From contig CAWAHD010000002.1 in the NCBI GenBank assembly GCA_963781785.1, forward strand, positions 2,604,001 through 2,668,000: 64,000 nucleotides of DNA, in the 5' to 3' direction. Shown here one piece after another: positions 34,030-43,235 of the stretch (position 1 is its first letter; the number at the start of each line of letters is the position of its first letter). The notes under the pieces were generated by a model, which saw only the letters and a program-made list of their open reading frames with translations, was not told where the DNA came from and did not search any database. The translations under genes and the position numbers were made by a program. The stretch comes from CAWAHD01 sp963781785 (GTDB lineage: Bacteria > Planctomycetota > Planctomycetia > Isosphaerales > Isosphaeraceae).

Positions 34030-37000
34030 CTAGCGCCAGTCCATCGCTTGCACCCACATGATTCCCTTTGAGTGCAGGTCGACGCGCTCGACATGTCCGG
34101 TCGAAGGCAGGATGACGAGCAGCTCCATCCGGGTATCGCCATCCCGAAGCTTTTTGCGGGGTATCAGCCAGGCCACGCGGGTTCCGTCGGGCGACCAGCA
34201 CGGATGGCCGTTGGGCCTGTAGCCGGCGTTCCCCGCGTACACATCATTGAATGAAATGAGGTCTCTTCTCCCGGTGCCGTCGCCGTTCTGGACGACGGCG
34301 AAGTGCAGCACCCGGCCATCCTGATGCCGCCGCTCGTGGTAGACGAGCTGTTTTCCGTCCGGCGAAAAGCGAGCCCAGATGCTATCGAGCATCGGCCCGG
34401 TGGTCAGATCGTGACGGCCTGTTCCGTCCGCGTTCATGAGGTATATCTGTCGCAGCGGATAGTCGCCCTTCGTCGGGTGCTTGAACAGTCGTTCGGGATT
34501 GCCGGCCACGACTGCCAAGGTCTTCCCATCGGGCGACCAGTCTTCCACCCAGTCCGAGAACGGGATCGCGAGGTGCCGAGCTTGCCCGGTCTTGACTTCG
34601 AGGATGACGCTCTCCCAGTCGTTGGGCGACCCGCTGAAACACGCCAGGAACTTGCCGTCCGGCGACCAGGCACTCGGCCATCCCTGGGCCTCGATCTTCG
34701 ACTGCTTACCGCTGGGATCCACCGACCAGAGATCGGCCCGTCTGGCGGTGTCGCCGTGCTCAAGGCCCACGACAACATACCTGCCGTCGGGTGACACCCG
34801 CCCCCCGATTGGATTCTCTCCCTTGTTCAAGATGAGGATCGTTGTCAATCCGGTGCCGTTCGAGTTCATGACTTCGATCCGGCTGGTGGACTGCGCCAGA
34901 TCGTCGTAGCGCACAGAGCCAATCAGGACGATCCTGCCGCGGAACGAGTCGATCGATCCGCGAGATGCTTTGTCCAGCGGATGTTGCCGATTGGTCAATG
35001 GCAATGCTCGCGCGATCGCTGGCGTGGGCGGGTGGACATCCGGATGACGCTTGGCAATGGCCGTGGCAAGCGACACCAACGCCCAGGCTCGGGTGTGCGG
35101 CGAATCCAGGTTTTCGATCCAGGAAAGAGCTTTCGTTTCGTCGCCCACTTCCGCTTGGGCCGCGGCCAGCTTGAACAGACTTGCTCTCTGGATGGCTCCC
35201 GATTCGGAGTCATCTTTCCGCTGCCGCGCTTCCGCGAGGATCTGATCGAAAATCTCGGCGGCCGCGGCCGGTTGCCCTGCACGAGCTTGCCCCTTGGCAA
35301 TCTCCAGTCGTGCCGCGCTGCTCCACAGTCGCTCCGCGATCGAGCCGGCCAGCGACGTGGCTCTGGGCAAATCATGGTGCTGCACAAGGGCGGCCACGAT
35401 GTTCTTGGCAGATTCGCTCTTTTGATCGGCGTTCTGAATGGAGTTTGTGGATTTGAGCGCTGCGTCAGTCTCACCGCGGTCCGCCTGCGCCTTGGCGATG
35501 TTCTTCCAGGCCATGTCCTGCCAGGGAGGTTTGGTGATGCCGCTGGCCACCTGCTTCGCTTCGTCGACGGCGTTTGCCTCGGCCAAGATCCCGGCGATTT
35601 GCGCCAGTGCGTAGGGTTTGGAGTCGCTGGGCTCTTTGCTATTTCCGATAAAGATCGGAATCACCGCGGCAGCCACTTTTGCGCGATTCAACGTTTGCCG
35701 AAAAGCTGGGTCTCGGGCGTGGAGCTGTGCTGCGGCGATATCAGCCAGGGCGTTGACTTTGTCGAACTCACTCGCCATCGCCTGCGCGATCTGGAGAGCC
35801 CGCTCGAAGTCGCGACGCTCGGCATGAGCCTTGGCAATGGCGTGCGCGGCGATGCCTTGATCGCCGGCGCCGTGGATCATCGCCGTGGTCTGCTTGGCCC
35901 CTTCGAAGTCTCCGGCACGCGCCTGCGCCGAGGCGATCTCGGCGAGTGCCCGGTCTCGCTGAAAATCCGGTTGGAGGGCAGTGGCGATTTCGACCGCAGT
36001 TCTCAGGTCGCCGGTCTCCGCCAGACACTGGGCCGCGTCGATCAGGCGGTGGGTATGCTCGGTTTCGTTGGCGGCCTGGACGAGTTTTCGTTGAGTCTTC
36101 GCGAGGTCGTCCCAAAGTCGGGCCCGCGCTTGCGCGTGCGATTTCGTTCAAGATCCAGCACCGCTGCGTGAGGTCTTCGATGGCATCGACATCCTTGATC
36201 GCTCGATCCAGCGCCGACCTGGCTTGCTTCCGGTCTTGTTCCGACTTGGGCTCGGGAGTCGAGCCCCTCGCAACGAAACCTGGAGCCTCGCCTGACGGAA
36301 ACGGCGTCGATGCCAGTGCACGAAAAGTTGTGAGCCCGCCTCCGCAGCCGATGGTCAAGAACAGCACGAGGATTCCCAGCCTCTTCAGCAACAGCACGCG
36401 CATCATCACGTTGGTGAGGGTCGCCACCTCCGCCGAGATCACGCCGGTTGTGGCTGTGCCAGCACCAAGTGCGCTGGCAGCCCTGACGGTCGCCGAGACG
36501 ACCGAGAACGGCAAGCTCGCCGGCGCGGAACAGAGGACAAACAGGGCTGGGAGCGACGCACTGGAAAGCGATCGATCGCGCCGGGACAGGCGCTCGCCGA
36601 GGATCGTTCTCGCCCGTGACAGGCGCCCCGAAACCGTTCCGACCGGCCAGCCAAGCTGGTCGGCTGCCTCCTGGTGGGTCTTGCCCTCGATCTCGCAGAG
36701 CAGGACTGGGAGCCGATAGCGATCGGGCAGCCGGCTCAACTCTTCGTCGAGGAGCTGCAATCGATCATCCCAGCGGTCCCGAGCGACCAATTCTGGCTCA
36801 AGCAACTGCGCCACCTGCCTCTCCCTGGTCTGTTTCCTAGCATTGAGCGCCCTGGCTTTCTTCGCGGTCTGCGCGCAACGGCGTAGAGCCAGCCCGCCAC
36901 CAACTCCCGGCGCGCGATCGAAGCGGCCTTGCGGGCCAAGACGAGGAACGTGGCCTGGAATGCATCCTCGGCGTCGTGACTGTTGCCGAGGATCCGCCGG

Positions 37001-37173
37001 CAGGCCCCAAAGACCATCGGCCCATGTCGCCGCACCAAGGCTTCGAACGCGACCTCATCCCTCCGCGCCGCGAACCGCTCGAGTAGCTCTCCATCCGAGA
37101 GCCCGCCGCTGGTTCCCTGCCCGTAGAGCGCCTGGAGGTCCTTACCGACCGTAATCGACGAGCCGATTCGCAT
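34030..37173 (-). CDS. ECF sigma factor-TM-helical repeat-beta-propeller fusion, with two frame changes
   Basis: Three frames make one protein of about 1,048 residues; first and last share a frame, so the shifts near 36880 and 36130 cancel. The N-terminus is ECF region 2 (EVAFEALVRRHGPMVFGACR, AEDAFQATFLVLARKAA). After the first shift comes region 4 (LPDRYRLPVLLCEIEGKTHQEAA, GWPVGTVSGRLSRARTIL), then one membrane helix (LLLKRLGILVLFLTIGC). An extracytoplasmic part follows with TPR-like helical repeats (AKAHAERRDFERALQIAQAM, AKAQADRGETDAALKS) and a TolB/WD40-like propeller with repeated WSPDGK motifs. Planctomycetes are known for ECF factors with such extensions, where the external domain probably senses a signal. 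It follows the pectate lyase gene by 36 bases. Confidence 0.8.
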
Positions 37174-37209
37174 TCTGCGGTCCTCCTCAGGGAGCAGGCG
37201 GTCGCATTT

Positions 37210-38349
37210 CTATACTATCAACTTCCCCGAGGCGGTTTGTTTCATACAGATTTCTTGGTCAACGTCTGTTCTGGTGATTTGCGCGCAGCGGGGGTAATCC
37301 TTGCCGAGGAGGCTGGCGGGGCTGGTGACGTAATAAGCGTAACCGTTTCGGCGCTCCTGCTCGATTTCGCTGATTGCGTAGCGGAGCACCTTGTCGCGGC
37401 CGGTGAAGACCGGGCGATTCGTGCCGAGCTCGTAAAACCGCGCCCAGAGGGGCTTGGCGGTCGGGTCGGCGACCACGCGCTTGTCGCGCTTGCCGTCGGC
37501 TGCGGTGAATTCCTCGAGACGCATGCCGTGAATCGCGACGGCCTGGAACCAGGCGACAGCACCTTCGACGGCGGCGACGATCTGCGGCGTGGGCTCTTCG
37601 ATCTCCATCAGGAATCGGACCACGCCGACGCTCTCGCCACCGGAGAGCGTGGGCGGCTCGAAGTTGCGCGCCCAGGCGGGCTCGAGCGTCGTTTCGTCAT
37701 GCTCGGCGCACCAGGCCGTGAGCTTGGCGTCCTGCTTGATCTGGGTGCGCAGGATGCAGTCGATGCCCCGTACCACGCCGGCGGCAGCCCTGGCTCGGCG
37801 GCCGGCATCCACGAAGTCGTAGGGCGGCTTGCCCAGGGCGGCGTCGCGCAGGATGGTCAATACATTGACCATCGCGTCGTCATTATACGTGATGTGCGAG
37901 TAATATCCCTTGCGGAGCGGGAAATACTGCGGCCAGCCGCCGTTTGGATACTGGGCGGCGAGCAGGTAATCGAACCCGCGATCGAAAGCCGCGCGGAACC
38001 GGGTGTCGCGTGTCGCCTGCACCATCAGCGCGAGATAGCGCAGCGGCGTCGTGGTGGCGCCGTTGTCGATGGTGTTCGTGCCGCCATGCCTCAGCAATTC
38101 GCCGAGGGCCTCAGGCGAGGGCGGCGGAGCGGCCAGGTCCGTGTTCTTGGGCCAACCACCCTGGGGTGACTGCCAGTGAACGACATTGTCCGCGATCGCG
38201 CGCGCCCCGGCCGAGGCGTACCACTCGGGCTTTTGGCGGAGGATGGCCTTACCCCAGCGGGCTGGCGTTTGGGCGCCCGTGAATTCGGCGGCGATCAGCA
38301 CGACGCCGAGCGTCGCGCTGAAACAGAATACGGCGGTTGATCGATCCAT
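37210..38349 (-). CDS. pelA: Secreted pectate lyase, PL10 / PelA type
   Basis: The ATG at 38349 gives about 379 residues with a signal peptide (AVFCFSATLGVVLIAAEFTGAQ). The catalytic domain starts with IADNVVHWQSPQGGWPKNTD and TIDNGATTTPLRYLALM, then RGFDYLLAAQYPNGGWPQYFP, HITYNDDAMVNVLTILRD and the late GYAYY segment. The NGGWPQ and YNDDAM motifs mark the PelA/Pel-15E family, which cleaves polygalacturonate by beta-elimination with calcium. It is complete and exported, consistent with a polysaccharide-degrading planctomycete. The upstream extension of the frame lacks signal features and is not used. Regulation by the adjacent sigma fusion gene is conceivable. Confidence 0.88.
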   Translation of the reverse strand: MDRSTAVFCFSATLGVVLIAAEFTGAQTPARWGKAILRQKPEWYASAGARAIADNVVHWQSPQGGWPKNTDLAAPPPSPEALGELLRHGGTNTIDNGATTTPLRYLALMVQATRDTRFRAAFDRGFDYLLAAQYPNGGWPQYFPLRKGYYSHITYNDDAMVNVLTILRDAALGKPPYDFVDAGRRARAAAGVVRGIDCILRTQIKQDAKLTAWCAEHDETTLEPAWARNFEPPTLSGGESVGVVRFLMEIEEPTPQIVAAVEGAVAWFQAVAIHGMRLEEFTAADGKRDKRVVADPTAKPLWARFYELGTNRPVFTGRDKVLRYAISEIEQERRNGYAYYVTSPASLLGKDYPRCAQITRTDVDQEICMKQTASGKLIV

Positions 38350-38596
38350 GTCCGGGGTCCTCCGTACGCGTCGGTTGGTCAATTCCTCGAAGGCCCGATC
38401 ACAGAAAACATTCAGGCGACAACGCATGGATCGCAGACCAACATAGCCGGAGTGATCCGCGAGGAGCAACAGAGATCGAAGTCTCAAGTAGCCGACTCCG
38501 CGGCCGGCGACGGTCGCGGTACAATGAAAGCGCGCCCAACGGCATCTGGATCAGCGACGCAAGGACCGATTGGCCGTGGCTTCTCACGTCGGGGGG

Positions 38597-39904
38597 ATGA
38601 TCGCGATGCGCTCGCTCCGCTTTTCGATTGCCGCGCTGATGGGGATCATCCTTCTGGTTGCACTCGGCGCGGCTGCCTTGCGAAACGCCTCCGACACCAC
38701 GGCTGCCGTCGTCTCGCTGGTGACTCAAGGAGTGCTTTGCCTCGCGATCGTCGGCGGAGTCTGCCGAACTGGGGCCGAACGAACGTGGTGGCTCGGCTTC
38801 GCCGCGCTCGGATGGACGTATCTGGGCCTTCCGCTCAGTTTTACATACACGCCGCAAATACAGCCGACTCGGATCGCCGTCAAGGTGCTCGCCTCGCTGA
38901 TCGGCGTATCAATCGACGACAGCTTACCCTTCCGCGCAAACAACCCGGGGGACTTCTTGTTATTCATGATCGCCCACGACTTGTTGGCCCTGGTCGCGGC
39001 AGTCGCCGGCGGCTTGCTGGCCCTGGCCACCTTCGGTGCCGCTCGAGCAAGGTCGCTCGAAGCGACGCCAAGCTCGCAGACCGGCGTCGGGGCTTCCAAG
39101 AGGTCATGGGCATTGCCTGCGATGATCGTCCTGTCGGGACTCTTGCTGATTGCCTCGATCGCCATTGCGTGCTCGCGGTTGGATGCTCGGATCTCGGCTG
39201 GCGCGACGTATTTGCTGACGTGGTGGCTGATCGGCCTGACGTGCCTGGGCGCGCTCTCCGCGCGCGGCCGGCGCCGCGAGTTCTGGATGGGCGCCAGCCT
39301 TTTCGGCACGGGATTCATGATCCTGATCTTCATTCGTCCGTATCCTCATGGTGTCGAGGAACCCGAGTATTTTCTGCCGACTGCCCGCTTTTTGGAAGCC
39401 ATGCGTCCACGACTGGCGGCACTTGTCGGCCGCTTTTCTACCGACTTCAAGAGCATGGCCGCTACGGGCACTCACGTCGAGAAAGCCCTGAACCAGCCGG
39501 TCCCAATCGACCTTCCCGACGGAACGACACTGAAGGAGTTCCTCCGGTACGTTCAAAAGGAGACAAGTGGCCCGAATGGCGAGGTGATCCCGATTTATGT
39601 TGACCCGATCGGTCTGTCTGAGGCCGACAAAACCATGGATTCGACGTTGCGTGGAGTCCAACTCCAAGGCGTCGCGTTGCGAACGACGTTGCGGCTGTGT
39701 TTGCGACAGCTTGATCTCACGTATGGCGTCCGAGACGGCCTCATCTTGATTACGTCCGCGGACGCCGAAGACAAACTGGATATCTTCCCGACCGACGATC
39801 CCTTTCAGATCGCCGGACATTGCCTGCTGGCGCTCATCGCCGCCCTGCTTGGTGGTCTTGCGGCGCCATTTGTTTCCGACCTGGCGTGGTCCGCGCCGGG
39901 TTGA
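38597..39904 (+). CDS. Polytopic membrane protein with a small C-terminal STN-like domain
   Basis: The ATG at 38597 follows a G-rich ribosome-binding site and gives about 435 residues. Around six hydrophobic helices lie in the first two thirds (RFSIAALMGIILLVALGAAAL, LALVAAVAGGLLALATF, PAMIVLSGLLLIASIAIAC). The region after ALNQPVPIDLPDGTTLKEFL reads VIPIYVDPIGLSEADKTMDS, then VQLQGVALRTTLRLCLRQLDLTY and RDGLILITS. This matches the short STN-like or secretin N-like module that recurs in planctomycete proteins. One more helix ends the protein. Function unknown. Confidence 0.7.
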   Translation: MIAMRSLRFSIAALMGIILLVALGAAALRNASDTTAAVVSLVTQGVLCLAIVGGVCRTGAERTWWLGFAALGWTYLGLPLSFTYTPQIQPTRIAVKVLASLIGVSIDDSLPFRANNPGDFLLFMIAHDLLALVAAVAGGLLALATFGAARARSLEATPSSQTGVGASKRSWALPAMIVLSGLLLIASIAIACSRLDARISAGATYLLTWWLIGLTCLGALSARGRRREFWMGASLFGTGFMILIFIRPYPHGVEEPEYFLPTARFLEAMRPRLAALVGRFSTDFKSMAATGTHVEKALNQPVPIDLPDGTTLKEFLRYVQKETSGPNGEVIPIYVDPIGLSEADKTMDSTLRGVQLQGVALRTTLRLCLRQLDLTYGVRDGLILITSADAEDKLDIFPTDDPFQIAGHCLLALIAALLGGLAAPFVSDLAWSAPG

Positions 39905-40016
39905 GAGTGGCCGATAATCGCTCGCATGCTCCACGAGTCGCGACGATTGACGACCCATTTCCATGGCATCCTGCATTCCGGGCAGCGGGCTAGTTGCTGC
40001 CTGCCATCTGTGTGTT

Positions 40017-42208
40017 TCATTCCGTGACGGCCGGCAAGTCATACTGGGGCATGGTTTTGCCCAGCAGGTGCTTGTCGAACCAGTTGACGATGTGCTCCAG
40101 CCGTTCGACGCGATGCCAGGGCTTTCCCGACCGTGACAGCTCATGCGGCTCGCCGGGGAACCGCACCATCACCACCGGCTTCTTGAGGAATGTGAGCGCG
40201 CGGAACATCGCCTCACCCCCAGCCCCGGGCGGGGTGCGATAATCGGATTCGCCCTCGATCAGCATCAGAGGCGTCTTGATCTTCTCGACGAAAGTCAGCG
40301 GCGAACGGCCCGCGTATTCCCGGGGGTCGCGGAACGGCGGCGACCGGAACCAGTGGGGCTGAAAGAGCGTGAAGTCGGCTGTGTACCACCACGCAGACCA
40401 GTCGGCGATCGAGCGCTGCGATACCGCCGCGGCGAATCGGTCGGTCTGCGTGATCGTCCAGTTCGTGAGCAGCCCGCCGCCGCTGCCGCCCGTGACGCCC
40501 AATTTCTTCGGGTCAGCAACCCCACGCCGCTCGAGCTCGTCGACGCCGGCCATCAGGTCCTTGTAGTCGTCGCCGGGATATCGGTACTGGATGATGTTGC
40601 CGAACTCGGGCCCGTAGCTGCTACTGCCCCGCGGGTTCGGGTACAAGACGACATACCCTCGCGCGGCCATCAGGTGGAACTCGTGAGAAAACGTATGGCC
40701 ATAGGCAGCGTGCGGGCCGCCGTGGATATTCAGGATCAGCGGATATCGGGTGCCAGCCCGGAATCCCGCCGGTTTCTGGATCCACGCCTGGATCTTTTGC
40801 CCGTCGAAGCTGGCGTACTCGATTTCCTCGGGCGGTATGATGTCGAGCTCAGCGAAGAGCTTGGCGTTCAGGTTAGTCAGCCGCTGGGGCGGCCCGGCGC
40901 CGGGCTGGACCAGGAAGAGATCGCCCGGCTCGGTGGCAGTGGCGGCGAGCACGGCCAAGCGTGAGCCGTCAGCGGAAGCCGTGAACGCGATCACCTCTTG
41001 GTCGGCCTCGGTAAGGCGCGTGACCTTGCCCGACGCGACGTCGATCGACACCATGTTGGCCCGGCCCCGCTCGGCCGCCACGTCGATGATCGCCGTCTGA
41101 TCGGAGCTCCAGACCGAAACTGCCCGGGCCGCGCCGCGAGGCGGGTGCTGGTCGCCGGCAAGCCCGGCGCCGATGTCGCCGTCGAAGCCCTCAGTGACGT
41201 TCCGTGGAACAGCGCCCGGCGCGGTGTCGACCACGTACAGGTCGGGTTGGGCAAAGGAACGCGCGGGCTCGCCGAGAGTACCGCGAAACGCGAGCCGCTT
41301 GCCGTCGGGGCTGAGCGCCAGGTCCTGGATCGTACCGGCGATGGCCGCGACCTTGCGGATCGCTCCTCCTTCGGCTGGAATGGAGTAGATTGCGGTGCGG
41401 TCCGGGCGATGATAGGGCTCGAGGTCGCGATCCGAGAGGAAATAGAGGTGCATCGCCGTCCGAGGACCAGGTCGGGGCGGCTTCCTCGAACGGCCCGCTC
41501 GTCAGCCGGCGCGGCTCGGGCAAGGCGTCGGCGGATGAGTGAACCGGTCGGGGAACGGCAATCGTCCAGATGTGGTTGGGATGGACGACGTCGCGATAGC
41601 CCGCGTTATCGCGGCGGAATTCTTCCCGCGTGACGATCCGGACGTCGCTCTCACGCTCGGGTTTCTCTCCCTTCTTGACCCGCCGGGCCTTGTCGAGGTC
41701 TGCCGGCGTGGTCCCGCTCAGGAAAGCGACGGTCTTGCCGTCGGGCGACCAGGCCGGTGACGAAGCCCCTTTGGGCAGGTCGGTGAGCGGTCTGGGCTCG
41801 CCCCCGGCGAACGACAGCAGGTAGAGCTGGGGCGGCTGCGGCTTGCCGTCCTTTTCGGTGGTCCGGGCGAAGATCAACCGGGCCCCATCGGGTGACCATC
41901 GGGGCGCGGTGTCACGCGGGCCGTTGGTCAGTCGCCGCGGCTCGGCATTCGCTCCCCGAGCGGGAACCGCCACGACCCAGATCGAGGTCAAGTAATCGTC
42001 CTTCTCTGCGTCGACAGCTGACCTTCACGAACGCCACTTCCGAACCGTCGGGCGCGATCCTGGGATCGGCCGCCCAGGTAAACTGCATCAGGTCCTTGGC
42101 GGTGATGGGACGTTTCGTGCCGCCCGCGCGGGCGCTCACGGCCAGTACCGCCGCCAGCCAGCAAAGGCCAAAGAAGGGAATCACGTCACGGCGGTGTCTA
42201 CGAATCAT
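40017..42208 (-). CDS. Exported S9-family peptidase (acylaminoacyl/dipeptidyl peptidase type), two frameshifts
   Basis: Three frames make a protein of about 730 residues. A signal sequence (FFGLCWLAAVLAVSARAGG) and ADPRIAPDGSEVAFVKVS start it; a shift near 42017 leads to propeller blades (WSPDGARLIFARTT, AWSPDGKTVAFLSG); a second near 41460 leads to the rest. The catalytic domain has NIHGGPHAAYGHTFS, YPNPRGSSSYG, the nucleophile in GVTGGSGGGLLTNW, the Asp in IEGESDYRTPP and the His in GEPHELSRSGKP. The family removes peptides from the N-terminus of short substrates. The shifts do not cancel, so an intact reading needs both to be sequence errors. Confidence 0.85.
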
Positions 42209-42436
42209 TCGATGTCACCTTCAGGAAGAGGTTCGCACGGCGAAGATGGGACCCGCGAGGCGGTGCGATCCCCGAGCTGGACCCACCGGCACCCAGATCG
42301 GAGACCGCCCAACTTCGCATCACGATAATCTCATCCCGGCTCCGAGAACTCCAGAGGCCAGGCGCGGCTTTCCAGCCGGCTCGCGCGAGCCCGCAGGCTG
42401 GCGCGCCACGCTCATCGATCGTGATACAATCAGGAT

Positions 42437-43150
42437 ATGCCGGCCCACGACCCGTTCGAAAGCACGCGCTGGAGCTTGATCCTGGCGGCACGCAACCGCG
42501 GATCAGACCAGGCGCGCGCGGCCCTGGCCGATCTGTGCCGCGCCTACTGGTACCCACTTTACGCATTCATCCGCCACCGCGGCCACGATCATGACACAGC
42601 CGAAGACCTGACCCAGACGTTCTTCGCCAAGCTGCTGGAATCCAACGACCTGGCTCATGTCGATCGCTCCAAGGGCAAGTTTCGCGCGTTCTTGCTGGCG
42701 GCCTGCACGCACTTTCTCGCCAACGAGCGTGACCGCCAGCGTGCCCTCAAGCGCGGGGGCGATCGCAAGTTCGTTTCGATTGACCAGGACGATGCGGAAC
42801 GGAGCTACGGGCTGGAACCGGTCGACCGGCTCACGCCCGAGGCGTTGTTCGCCCGCCGCTGGGCGATCTTGCTCCTCGACCAGACCATGGACGACCTGCG
42901 TGCTGAATTCCGCCGCGCCGGCCAGACGGAGCGGTTCGAAGTCCTCAAGGCGATGTTGACCGGCGACCGCGTTCCTCACGGTGATCTGGCAGTCCGGTTG
43001 AACATGACCAAGGGCGCGGTGCAGGTCGCCGTCCACCGCTTGCGCCAGAGGTATCGCGAGGCCCTGCGGAATCGAATTGCCGCGACCGTCGATGACCCTT
43101 CGCAGATCGACGACGAGATCCGCGACCTGTTCGCAGCGCTGGCGTCCTGA
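42437..43150 (+). CDS. ECF-type sigma factor paired with a kinase
   Basis: The product is 237 residues starting MPAHDPFESTRWSLILAAR, with LCRAYWYPLYAFIRHRGHDH and AEDLTQTFFAKLLESND in region 2. An FRAFLLAACTHFLANERDR segment follows, and region 4 (GDLAVRLNMTKGAVQVAVHRLRQRYREALR) is at the C-terminus. This type (TRWSLI, YxYPLYAFIRRxG) belongs to the planctomycete ECF groups encoded next to serine/threonine kinases. The kinase gene starts 85 bases downstream in the same direction, so the two very probably form one unit in which kinase signalling sets sigma activity. There is no anti-sigma gene. Confidence 0.93.
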   Translation: MPAHDPFESTRWSLILAARNRGSDQARAALADLCRAYWYPLYAFIRHRGHDHDTAEDLTQTFFAKLLESNDLAHVDRSKGKFRAFLLAACTHFLANERDRQRALKRGGDRKFVSIDQDDAERSYGLEPVDRLTPEALFARRWAILLLDQTMDDLRAEFRRAGQTERFEVLKAMLTGDRVPHGDLAVRLNMTKGAVQVAVHRLRQRYREALRNRIAATVDDPSQIDDEIRDLFAALAS

Positions 43151-43235
43151 GAAAATCCGGTTGCCTCTGTAAGCTTTCGGCGCGGTTGCTTCTGAGAGGG
43201 GTAGAGACCCTTTCAAAGTGCTGGGAGGACTTCCC

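Noticed and set aside
33630..34142. A 170-codon minus-strand frame ending in NSNVAQFRMAA
   Set aside because: Its end is the tmRNA tag peptide; the rest crosses the tmRNA 5' half and an intergenic palindrome, so it is not a protein gene.
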